Source of the DNA: Synechococcaceae bacterium Bin_79_3 | GTDB lineage: Bacteria; Cyanobacteriota; Cyanobacteriia; PCC-6307; Cyanobiaceae | DNA length: 7,137 bases | Assembly (NCBI GenBank): GCA_009914645.1 | Contig: VFLB01000245.1 | Coordinates: 1-7,137 of the forward strand | Direction of reading: 5' to 3' | Shown here: in pieces, positions 1-6,008 of the stretch | Numbering within the stretch: position 1 is the first letter of the stretch | Layout: each line of letters opens with the position of its first letter | Program-made: the position numbers and the translations under genes | The notes under the pieces: generated by a model | Database searches by the model: none | Seen by the model: the letters and a program-made list of their open reading frames with translations, nothing else | What the model was told of the DNA's origin: nothing

Positions 1-134
1 CGCATGCAAAGCTTTGCAGCCAAATCTTCTAAATTCAGGTTCTCACGCAAGCGCGCGCTACGCAAACGCGATCCAAAAGCAGCTAGGCCGCCTGGTTCGG
101 TTGGAAGTTCAGGGGCAGGCAAGCAATCACTCAA
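1..134 (-). CDS. Partial helix-turn-helix protein, RodZ-like N-terminus (3' end beyond window)
   Basis: An open frame of 44 codons runs from a TTG at 134 to the left edge with no stop. It begins MSDCLPAPELPTEPGG and continues into FGSRLRSARLRENLNLEDLA (about residues 20-39). This matches the start of Cro/C1-type helix-turn-helix domains, above all the cytoplasmic domain of RodZ-like proteins, where a 'LG.RLR.AR...GLSLEELA..L' pattern is usual. In that family the domain binds MreB or DNA and is followed by a membrane helix, neither of which can be checked here. An in-frame TAA lies just upstream, and TTG is the only plausible initiator, with no clear ribosome binding site. The gene lies downstream of the tRNA on the same strand. 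The domain call is an inference from about 25 residues; a plain HTH regulator is equally possible. Confidence 0.6.
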   Translation of the reverse strand, partial: MSDCLPAPELPTEPGGLAAFGSRLRSARLRENLNLEDLAAKLCM

Positions 135-239
135 ATCATGCCAAACTTTGACGCAAAATCTTAAATTGTCAACAAGATATTAAATAAATGATAAAAATAT
201 AAACTAATTTAGATATTTTAAAAACTTGATATTAATAAG
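135..239. other. A+T-rich intergenic gap between tRNA-Val and the HTH gene
   Basis: This is about 105 bases of strongly A+T-rich DNA with no open frame of note. On the minus strand it contains a perfect TTGACA (172 to 167), but the hexamer 17 bases downstream is AAAGTT, a poor -10. The gap presumably holds the tRNA 3' trailer and perhaps the HTH gene promoter. I see no convincing hairpin terminator. Confidence 0.5.
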
Positions 240-311
<72 letters not shown>

Positions 312-334
312 ATTAATCAAATCTTACCCCCCAG

Positions 335-363
335 TTGGCTTAGGCTGGAGCGTTAGGTTCAAT
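335..363 (+). promoter_or_regulatory. Possible sigma-70-type promoter for the oxidoreductase gene
   Basis: TTGGCT (335-340) and TTCAAT (358-363) each match four of six consensus positions and are separated by exactly 17 bases. Transcription would begin near 370. That would exclude the TTG codon at 366 and favour the in-frame GTG at 384 as the start. This is weak, purely sequence-based support. Confidence 0.25.
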
Positions 364-365
364 GT

Positions 366-1751
366 TTGTTTTGCGGTTTGCCTGTGCGTGAGGTTGATGT
401 GCTGATCGTGGGGGGAGGCGTGTCTGGCACGGCTCTGCTCTTTTGCCTTGCCCGATACACAAACTTGGGCTCAGTGTTGCTATTGGAAAAAGAAAAGCAG
501 TTGGCGCTGATTAATTCCCGCTCCACAAACAATAGCCAAACTATCCATTGCGGCGATATTGAAACCAACTACAACCTTGAGAAAGCGCTTCAAGTGAATC
601 GGCGAGCCAATATGTTGGTGCGCTACGGCGAGCTTCTAACAGAAGCAGAAAGGCAGAAAGTTTTGTTTTGTTTTCCTAAAATGGTGCTCGGTGTGGGGCC
701 TGAGGAATGCAATTTTCTGAGGGAACGTTTTAAGCAATTTCAGCCCCATTTCCCAGAGATGGAGCTACTTGATGCTGCAGCGATTGGCCGCTGGGAACCA
801 GCTGTGGCAAGAGGTATGAACGATGCAGTGAGGCCCGAGGAAATTACAGCTATCGGCCTTGCTGCCAGCACTTCTGCAGTGGATTATCAAGCCTTGGCAG
901 AATCATTTGTTGTTCAGGCAAAAGCTGCAATCGCTGCTGATCTTGAAAAGGGGCTTCAGCGGCAGCTGGAGGTGCAACTAAATCAAAAGGTGCTGAATAT
1001 CTCTAAAGAAGGAGATGGTTATGTGATTAATACTGCAACAGAAATAATTAAGGCTCGCTACGTGGTGGTGAGTGCCGGTGCCCATAGTTTATTAATAGCT
1101 CAGGCCATGGGCCATGGCTTGGAATATTCATGTTTACCTGTAGCTGGAAGTTTTTACTTCACACCAAAACTATTAAATGGCAAAGTTTATACAGTGCAAA
1201 ATAATAAGCTGCCCTTTGCTGCAATTCATGGTGATCCAGATGTGTTGGTGCCAGGAAAAACTCGCTTTGGCCCTACAGCCTTACTTTTGCCATTGCTTGA
1301 ACGCTACCGGCCTGAAACTTTTTGGGAGTTCCTAAAGGTGTTAAGGCTTGATGGCGCAGTTTTAACGGTACTTTGGCAATTATTTCGCATTAGCGATATT
1401 CGCAATTATATTCTGCGTAATTTATTATTTGAGGTGCCGTGGTTAAGGCGCTGGTTGTTTTTGCAAGATTTGCGCAAAATCGTGCCTAGTGCTCAATTAA
1501 AAGATCTGAAATTCGCTGAGGGATATGGCGGGGTGCGGCCCCAATTAATTGATAAACTTAATCATAAGTTGATGTTAGGTGAAGCTCGCATCAGCTGCGA
1601 TGGGCCGATTGTATTTAATGTAACTCCATCACCCGGTGGGACTGATTGCCTGGGCAATGCAGAACAAGATCTAAGGGCGATTGTGGCACGGCTTAATTGT
1701 GAATTTAGGGCTGAACAATTGGAGCAGGAGTTGCACAAATTGCAGGCCTAA
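366..1751 (+). CDS. mqo: FAD-dependent oxidoreductase, malate:quinone oxidoreductase family
   Basis: The family oxidises (S)-malate to oxaloacetate and passes electrons through FAD to membrane quinones. It belongs to the DAO/glycine-oxidase fold and is a peripheral membrane enzyme. Visible here are the FAD-binding beta-alpha-beta loop VLIVGGGVSG (residues 12-21), the acidic end of beta 2 (E41), the block NNSQTIHCGDIETNY (55-69) typical of the shorter Helicobacter-like Mqo group, EGYGGVRPQ (385-393), and a C-terminal FAD loop TPSPGGTD (420-427). A basic/hydrophobic stretch around 345-375 could touch the membrane. At 461 residues it is shorter than E. coli Mqo (about 548) and near Helicobacter forms (about 450). 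The start is uncertain: TTG 366 has a weak AGG upstream, GTG 384 is in frame, ATG 362 is out of frame, and an in-frame stop lies at 354. Parts of the gene are clearly A+T-richer than petC or tatC. Malate as substrate is inferred; another 2-hydroxyacid is possible. Confidence 0.82.
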   Translation: MFCGLPVREVDVLIVGGGVSGTALLFCLARYTNLGSVLLLEKEKQLALINSRSTNNSQTIHCGDIETNYNLEKALQVNRRANMLVRYGELLTEAERQKVLFCFPKMVLGVGPEECNFLRERFKQFQPHFPEMELLDAAAIGRWEPAVARGMNDAVRPEEITAIGLAASTSAVDYQALAESFVVQAKAAIAADLEKGLQRQLEVQLNQKVLNISKEGDGYVINTATEIIKARYVVVSAGAHSLLIAQAMGHGLEYSCLPVAGSFYFTPKLLNGKVYTVQNNKLPFAAIHGDPDVLVPGKTRFGPTALLLPLLERYRPETFWEFLKVLRLDGAVLTVLWQLFRISDIRNYILRNLLFEVPWLRRWLFLQDLRKIVPSAQLKDLKFAEGYGGVRPQLIDKLNHKLMLGEARISCDGPIVFNVTPSPGGTDCLGNAEQDLRAIVARLNCEFRAEQLEQELHKLQA

Positions 1752-2499
1752 ATAAATGATCATGTTCGGCGCTATAAAGCTTTGATCTTGCCGCCCCTGA
1801 TGCATTAAGGGCTGGGCTTATTAGATAAAGAGTGGTGCGTTCCAACCTCTCTGCCTTGCTATGGGCAGCAAGACCTTTCAATGGCACCAGTTGTAATTTT
1901 TGATCGGGCCAGCTAACCCGATAACCCACCGCTACAGGGGTATCTGCTGGGTAATGTTGCAGCAATACCGCCTCAACCTCTTCCACATGGCGGGCGCTGA
2001 GATAAAGGCAGAGAGAAGCACCAAGAGCCGCTAGGTGCTCAAGAGATTCGCGCGCTGGTGTGCCGGTGCGACCACTGGCGCGACTTAGAACAATTGTTTG
2101 CACGAGCCCAGGAATTGTTAATTCGGCTCCAAGCGCTGCTGCTGTTGCTTGATAGGCACTAATGCCAGGTATAACTTCAACTTCAATACCAGCATCAGCT
2201 AAACGGGAAATTTGTTCATGTAAAGCGCCATATAAACAGGGATCACCATCGTGAAGCCGCACCACCCGTAGGCCGCGAGCCACCCCATCAAGCATTGCCT
2301 GAAGCACTTCTTCAAGGGTGAGATTGCCACTACGCAGTTTTTCGCAATCGGCTCCTGCAAGGGCTGCAATTTGAGGTGATACTAAAGAATCAGTCCATAC
2401 AAGTAATTGCGCCTGCTCTATAGCCCGCAGCGCTCTGATAGTTAGTAAATCTGGAGCGCCGGGGCCGGCGCCAACGATTTGAACTTTTGCGTTAGTCAA
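1705..2499 (-). CDS. cobM: Precorrin-4 / cobalt-precorrin-4 C11-methyltransferase
   Basis: This enzyme uses S-adenosylmethionine to methylate C-11 of the corrin precursor, making (cobalt-)precorrin-5 in cytoplasmic cobalamin synthesis. It is called CobM in the aerobic route and CbiF in the anaerobic route. With the TTG at 2499 as start it has 264 residues, normal for the family. Tetrapyrrole methylase signatures appear in order: GAGPGAPDLLT (10-20), VRLHDGDPCLYG (80-91), VIPGIS (109-114), the CobM/CbiF-specific QTIVLSRASGRT (134-145), LYLSARHVEEV (165-175) and the C-terminal SKLY...HLFRP (239-252). The frame stays open upstream into lgt, but that part (2500-2604) has no family similarity and would overlap lgt. 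The TTG sits 22 bases after the lgt stop and has no clear ribosome binding site, so cobM is probably read from the petCA-lgt transcript. The last 15 codons and stop overlap the oppositely oriented oxidoreductase gene. Confidence 0.93.
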   Translation of the reverse strand: MTNAKVQIVGAGPGAPDLLTIRALRAIEQAQLLVWTDSLVSPQIAALAGADCEKLRSGNLTLEEVLQAMLDGVARGLRVVRLHDGDPCLYGALHEQISRLADAGIEVEVIPGISAYQATAAALGAELTIPGLVQTIVLSRASGRTGTPARESLEHLAALGASLCLYLSARHVEEVEAVLLQHYPADTPVAVGYRVSWPDQKLQLVPLKGLAAHSKAERLERTTLYLISPALNASGAARSKLYSAEHDHLFRPAICATPAPIVQP

Positions 2500-2521
2500 T
2501 GGGGTTGTAATTAAAAGGTTG

Positions 2522-3376
2522 CTAACTGATTGGTCGCCCGGGATCTGGCAGTGATCTTTTAAAAGTAAGCAACCAAGCCAAGCCAGCGGCACCTGCAATG
2601 GCAAGAAGTAAACTCACCAGCTGGGCCATCCGCAAGCAATTGGCTTCACCGAGGCTGCCCCATAGGCAAAGGGGATCAAGCCGTAAGCCTTCGATCCAGA
2701 ATCTTCCAAAGCTGTAGCCAAAAGCATAAACGCAGCTAATTCCACCTTTTGGTAACAGCCATTCACCATTGGTTCGCCGCTGCCGAAATAAGATAATTAG
2801 TAATACAAATAAGCCTAAATCCCAGATTGATTCATATAAAAAAGTGGGATGAAACCAGCTTTGATTTAAATATGCGGCAGGGCGATTTGCTACTGGAATA
2901 AAGAGTTTCCAGGGCAGTGATGTGGGCAAACCAAAGGCTTCTGAATTAAAGAAATTTCCCCAGCGCCCGATCGCTTGGCCTAGGGCCACTGATGGCAAAA
3001 GCACATCCATCAAAGCCCAGAAGGACAGTTTCATCCAGCGGCTATAAGCGATCACAGCAATAGATCCACCGAGCAAAGCTCCATGGATTGCGATACCACC
3101 TTTCCAAATTTGAAAAGCCTCAAGCCAATTGATTTGATATTGCCGCCACTCAAATAACACGTAATAAAGCCTTGCCCCGATCACTGCAGAGAGCACGATT
3201 AGCGGTAGTAAATCCGAGATCACCCCTGGATCTAAGCCGCGCATTTTTGCAAGCTGGCTTGATACCCAAAGGCCAAGCAATACAGCTACAGCAATCAGTA
3301 GGCCATACCAACGGATGGCCAAAGGGCCCAACTCCACCAGCAGCGGCCCCGGAGACTGCAATATCGATAGGGGCAT
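2522..3376 (-). CDS. lgt: Phosphatidylglycerol--prolipoprotein diacylglyceryl transferase
   Basis: Lgt transfers diacylglycerol from phosphatidylglycerol to the lipobox cysteine of prolipoproteins in the plasma membrane, the first step of lipoprotein maturation. The 284 residues match the usual length. Characteristic positions include RWYG (22-25), H98-G99, the signature [17 protein letters not shown] (133-149) with the essential Arg at 138, HPTFLYE (176-182), and GRFWIEGLR (224-232) with the second conserved Arg at 225. About seven hydrophobic helices are visible, at roughly 25-40, 55-75, 97-112, 118-132, 183-197, 212-224 and 250-271. The ATG at 3376 is four bases beyond the petA stop, so the two genes are almost certainly cotranscribed. 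An A+T-rich start to the C-terminal half contrasts with petC. There is no sign of damage. Confidence 0.97.
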   Translation of the reverse strand: MPLSILQSPGPLLVELGPLAIRWYGLLIAVAVLLGLWVSSQLAKMRGLDPGVISDLLPLIVLSAVIGARLYYVLFEWRQYQINWLEAFQIWKGGIAIHGALLGGSIAVIAYSRWMKLSFWALMDVLLPSVALGQAIGRWGNFFNSEAFGLPTSLPWKLFIPVANRPAAYLNQSWFHPTFLYESIWDLGLFVLLIILFRQRRTNGEWLLPKGGISCVYAFGYSFGRFWIEGLRLDPLCLWGSLGEANCLRMAQLVSLLLAIAGAAGLAWLLTFKRSLPDPGRPIS

Positions 3377-3380
3377 GGAA

Positions 3381-4313
3381 TCAAACGCCTTCTGCGGCCT
3401 GAACTTTTTCGATCTGACGCTTTTTCAAAACAAGCATTATCTGTGCGATTGCAACAGCTGCAAGGAAGGCGAGTAGGCCATAAATGCGCACTGGATTTTG
3501 CAACACCACTTCAGCGTCCATCTGGCCAAAACCACCCACATTTGGATCTGTGGTGAGGGGCAAGCCGGCGGTAACACTGTCTCCAACTTTCACCAGCAGT
3601 TCCGGGCCAGCAGGAATTGCCTCATCGGTGGAACTGCCATCAACGGCACTAATGCTCACCGTGGAACCGCCTTTGTCGTTGCTGGTGATGGCGCTCACCT
3701 GGCCTGTTACAGAGGCGTTGTAAATGCTGTTATTGCTTTTTTCGCCCGTGGGATACACCTGGCCGCGGCCGCGATTACCACCGATATGAAGTTGATACTT
3801 ACCAAAGTGAATCGAGGAATCAGTGGCGGGATCGGGGGAAAGAATCGGAAACACGATTTCGCGATGCTCATCACCTGGCAACGGACCCACCAGCAAGATG
3901 TTTGGCTGACTATCGCTGTATTGGGTGTAGTAAATCCCTTTGGTTTCCTCTTTTAATTCATCACTGAGCCGATCGGCTGGGGCGATAGTGAAGCCATCGG
4001 GCAACATCACAACAGCGCCCACATTGAGGCCTGCGCGGCTGCCATCAGCTGCCACCTGTTGCACTGCCGTGTCGTAAGGAATCTTTACTACAGCTTTAAA
4101 TACCGTGTTTGGCATCACCGCCTGCGGCACCTCTACCTGGGTGAGTTTTTTGGCGAGGTGACAGTTAGCGCAAACAATCTTGCCGGTGGCCTCCCGGGGA
4201 TTGTCATAGTTTTGCTGAGCCCAGAATGGATAAGCCCAACTGGCTTGGGGTGCCACTAGCAGGCTGATGCTGAGCAACAAGGAGCTGATTAGCAGGGATA
4301 GAAAACGACGCAT
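3381..4313 (-). CDS. petA: Cytochrome f, cytochrome b6f complex (apocytochrome)
   Basis: Cytochrome f carries a covalent c-type haem on the lumenal side of the thylakoid and passes electrons from the Rieske protein to plastocyanin or cytochrome c6. From the ATG at 4313 it has 310 residues, usual for picocyanobacteria. A Sec-type signal peptide (MRR, hydrophobic core, ...QASWA) is cut after Ala27. The mature start YPFWAQQNY supplies the Tyr1 alpha-amino axial haem ligand. The haem motif CANCH is at mature residues 21-25. A single C-terminal membrane helix spans about 277-296 and is followed by the stromal tail KKRQIEK. The frame is open ten codons further, to a TTG at 4343, but that extension is proline-rich and unlike the family. 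The gene follows petC by 57 bases and is followed by lgt after four. No Shine-Dalgarno is seen; the leader is C-rich. Confidence 0.98.
   Translation of the reverse strand: MRRFLSLLISSLLLSISLLVAPQASWAYPFWAQQNYDNPREATGKIVCANCHLAKKLTQVEVPQAVMPNTVFKAVVKIPYDTAVQQVAADGSRAGLNVGAVVMLPDGFTIAPADRLSDELKEETKGIYYTQYSDSQPNILLVGPLPGDEHREIVFPILSPDPATDSSIHFGKYQLHIGGNRGRGQVYPTGEKSNNSIYNASVTGQVSAITSNDKGGSTVSISAVDGSSTDEAIPAGPELLVKVGDSVTAGLPLTTDPNVGGFGQMDAEVVLQNPVRIYGLLAFLAAVAIAQIMLVLKKRQIEKVQAAEGV
3388..3392 (-). promoter_or_regulatory. Probable ribosome binding site of lgt inside the petA 3' end
   Basis: On the minus strand GAAGG lies 11 bases before the lgt ATG and within the last codons of petA (Ala-Glu-Gly-Val). 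The spacing is a little long, but it is the only Shine-Dalgarno-like site there. It fits coupled translation of lgt with petA. Confidence 0.4.
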
Positions 4314-4370
4314 CGGAGGGGGAGGCGGGGCGGATCGAATCAAAAAATTGAGGCTAAAAACGGCTGGGGT
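4314..4370 (-). promoter_or_regulatory. petC-petA intercistronic leader, C/T-rich, without Shine-Dalgarno
   Basis: Read on the minus strand, the 57-base gap has a T-rich middle (GTTTTTAGCC, CAATTTTTTGATTC). It ends in CCGCCCCGCCTCCCCCTCCG directly before the petA ATG. This is the complement of a purine-rich binding site, so base pairing with the 16S rRNA tail is not expected here. I see no strong hairpin that would end transcription before petA. Confidence 0.45.
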
Positions 4371-4907
4371 TCAGCCCCACCATGGCTTTTCGCCATTACG
4401 GAAATCTGTCTCAGACCATTGGGTAAGAAAAACGTTGTCGTTTTCTACCGATACATGAGCTAATGCAAGCGATAGGGGGGCAGGGCCCCGCACCACCATG
4501 CCGGCGCTGTCGTATTGGGAGCCGTGGCAAGGGCACATGAATTTATTGGCGCCACTGTTCCATGGCACCACGCAACCAAGGTGAGTGCAGATTGCATTTA
4601 TGCCGTAATTGCCGATTGCTTCAGGCCCATCAACAATTAGGTAAGTGGGATCGCCCTTGAGGCCCTGCACCAAATTGCGATCGCCTTCTTTATGGCTTGC
4701 AAGCCAGCCGCTGGCGGTAACCACATTGCCCAATTCATCCTTGGCGGTGATGCCGCCGCCGCCGCCAGCTGCCCGGGGGGGGATGAAGTAGTTGACCACT
4801 GGGTAAAGGGCCCCCAGAGCTACACCTGTTACGGATCCAAAGGTGAGCAGGTTCATGAACTGCCGGCGACCCATGCCGGGTACGTCATTTGCCGATAGCT
4901 GGGTCAT
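4371..4907 (-). CDS. petC: Rieske iron-sulfur protein, cytochrome b6f complex
   Basis: PetC takes electrons from plastoquinol through its 2Fe-2S cluster and passes them to cytochrome f. With the ATG at 4907 it has 178 residues, the standard length. The ligands then fall at Cys107, His109, Cys125 and His128, with the disulfide pair Cys112-Cys127, in CTHLGC (107-112) and CPCHGSQY (125-132). This matches the plant numbering exactly and supports this start over the GTG at 4925. The N-terminus has a twin-arginine pair (GRRQF, Arg14-15) before one uncleaved membrane helix (about 17-41), as expected for a Tat-dependent signal anchor. A five-glycine hinge (48-52) joins it to the cluster domain. It is the first gene of the petC-petA-lgt-cobM run and diverges from the DUF3067 gene. 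No clear Shine-Dalgarno is present. Confidence 0.98.
   Translation of the reverse strand: MTQLSANDVPGMGRRQFMNLLTFGSVTGVALGALYPVVNYFIPPRAAGGGGGITAKDELGNVVTASGWLASHKEGDRNLVQGLKGDPTYLIVDGPEAIGNYGINAICTHLGCVVPWNSGANKFMCPCHGSQYDSAGMVVRGPAPLSLALAHVSVENDNVFLTQWSETDFRNGEKPWWG
4752..4782. repeat. (GCC)5 repeat and G8 homopolymer in the Rieske hinge codons
   Basis: Five perfect GCC units occupy 4752-4766 and a run of eight G lies at 4775-4782 on the plus strand. On the coding (minus) strand the G run is C8, within the codons for Ile-Pro-Pro-Arg. The GGC run encodes the five hinge glycines of PetC. Both are simple tracts prone to replication slippage. Confidence 0.9.
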
Positions 4908-4936
4908 AGGTGGGCGCGCCGCCACAGATATCCACC

Positions 4937-4942
4937 ATTATG
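4937..4942 (-). promoter_or_regulatory. Candidate petC -10 element (CATAAT)
   Basis: On the minus strand CATAAT matches TATAAT at five of six positions and would start transcription near 4930, giving a leader of about 22 bases before the petC ATG. No good -35 lies 17 bases upstream (ACAGCA). The hexamer covers the start codon of the divergent DUF3067 gene. This is a sequence-only guess. Confidence 0.3.
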
Positions 4943-5302
4943 AACCTTTCTCTCCACCATGCTGTTGCCCACTTGCTTGATCAGGTAGTGCCCCTCAGCG
5001 CCGAGGAGTTGATTGCAATTTTGCAAAAGCGCTGGGGTGTGAGTTATCACCTTCAGTTCCATCGCCGCGCCGGACGCCTTTATTTCCAAGTGATGTGGGG
5101 CTATTTGGAGCAGCAATCCTTTCCCCTTGATGCCAATGAATACCAACTCAACATTGAGCAGGTGGCGGAGCAGTTAAACGGGCTCGGTTTGGCAGAACAG
5201 GTGCGGGATTGGTTGTTAAACACCCGTGATAAACCACGCCTTGGCAAGGCTCTTAGCTTCCCTCTAAAGGATCAGGGGCGGATGAGTGAATTCCTTCTGT
5301 GA
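4940..5302 (+). CDS. DUF3067 family protein, function unknown
   Basis: This is a small soluble protein of 120 residues from the ATG at 4940. The frame stays open to a GTG at 4910, which would enter the divergent petC start region and adds nothing family-like. I recognise DUF3067, conserved in cyanobacteria, from the order of its parts. These are an N-terminal helix with LSAEELIAILQKRWGVSYHL (about 19-38), a strand pair GRLYFQVMWGYLEQQSFPLD (about 45-64), a helical EYQLNIEQVAEQLNGLG (67-83), and a C-terminal PRLGKALSFPL (99-109). There is no signal peptide, membrane helix, cysteine motif or known catalytic signature. No established function is known to me. Its position head to head with petC and tail to tail with tatC suggests, as inference only, a link to Rieske or b6f biogenesis. 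The 3' end overlaps tatC by 50 bases. Confidence 0.9.
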   Translation: MNLSLHHAVAHLLDQVVPLSAEELIAILQKRWGVSYHLQFHRRAGRLYFQVMWGYLEQQSFPLDANEYQLNIEQVAEQLNGLGLAEQVRDWLLNTRDKPRLGKALSFPLKDQGRMSEFLL

Positions 5303-6008
5303 GGGCAACAAGCCCCACCCCCACTAGGAATAAGGCGCTGATGGCCCCGCTAAGCAGCAGCATTGTTACCGGATCGGTGGAGGGGGTAAGCACAGCTCCA
5401 GCAACAGCTGAAAACAAGATCACCAGGCGCCAACTCGCCAGCATTGGCCGCCACCGCACCAAGCCGAGCAAGCCCAGTAGCAATTGCAAAACGGGCAGCT
5501 GAAAAGCTAAACCTGTGGCCACCATCAGTAGCAAAACGAAATCTAAATAGCGCTCGATAGACCAAATCGGCTCCACCACATCGGCGCCATAACTAACTAA
5601 AAAGCGCAAGGCTGCAGGCACCAAGGCCCACCAGGCAAAAGTAAGCCCCACCAGAAACAGCAGGGCTGAAGCTGCCACCGCAGGAGCCACCAAGCGCCGC
5701 TCTCGGCGATTCAGGCCGGGCATAACAAAAGCCAAACCCTCGTAGAGCACGTAGGGAAGAGCCAAGGTGAGCCCGGCATAGCCGGCCACTTTTAGAGATA
5801 CAAACAAAAATTCACCTGGCGCCAGTTGCAAAAAACGGATGCCTTGGGCCGGTTCTTCCAGCAACTTCACCAGGGGCCGTACCCATAGAAGACAAATCGC
5901 CGCTCCAGATACCACCGCAGCAAGGCTGCGCAATAAACGCCAGCGCAACTCCTCGAGGTGGTCGGAGAAGCTCATCTCCACTTCTGCCGGGAACTCCGTG
6001 TTGCTCAT
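5253..6008 (-). CDS. tatC: Sec-independent (Tat) protein translocase subunit TatC
   Basis: TatC is the multi-spanning receptor that recognises twin-arginine signals and, with TatA/B-type subunits, moves folded proteins across plasma or thylakoid membranes. The 251 residues show the N-terminal FSDHLEELRWRLL (14-26) and the first cytoplasmic loop with Phe94, Pro97, Leu99 and Glu103 in AFVMPGLNRRERR, the same positions as the signal-binding residues of E. coli TatC. TPSTDP (208-213) precedes the last helix. Six membrane helices lie at about 27-45, 67-92, 108-135, 155-180, 193-209 and 213-235. The ATG at 6008 overlaps the stop of the preceding NFACT gene as ATGA, so translation is probably coupled. 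A later ATG at 5975 (Met12) is possible but less likely. The last 16 codons and stop overlap the DUF3067 gene on the other strand. PetC nearby is a predicted client. Confidence 0.97.
   Translation of the reverse strand: MSNTEFPAEVEMSFSDHLEELRWRLLRSLAAVVSGAAICLLWVRPLVKLLEEPAQGIRFLQLAPGEFLFVSLKVAGYAGLTLALPYVLYEGLAFVMPGLNRRERRLVAPAVAASALLFLVGLTFAWWALVPAALRFLVSYGADVVEPIWSIERYLDFVLLLMVATGLAFQLPVLQLLLGLLGLVRWRPMLASWRLVILFSAVAGAVLTPSTDPVTMLLLSGAISALFLVGVGLVALTEGIHSSAPDPLEGS

Noticed and set aside
144..172. TTGACA at 172-167 (minus strand) as a promoter for the HTH gene
   Set aside because: The -35 is perfect, but no acceptable -10 lies at 16-18 bases, and the region is so A+T-rich that chance matches are expected.
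2500..2604. Upstream extension of the cobM frame to an ATG or other start at 2604
   Set aside because: The added 35 residues have no CobM similarity and overlap lgt coding on the same strand; family length and the VGAGPG motif fit a start at 2499.
3484..3956. Two plus-strand open frames opposite petA
   Set aside because: They are shadows of the cytochrome f gene; the translations resemble no family I know and the minus-strand protein is certain.
4677..4684. GCGATCGC octamer (HIP1, the repeat abundant in many cyanobacteria)
   Set aside because: Only one copy was seen in the window, which says nothing about enrichment.
4913..4920. Perfect palindrome GGCGCGCC between petC and DUF3067 as an operator
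   Set aside because: An eight-base G+C-only palindrome in G+C-rich DNA is too short to support a regulator site on its own.
5350..5565. Minus-strand open frame within tatC
   Set aside because: It is an alternate frame of tatC, arginine/alanine-rich in composition, with no start context.
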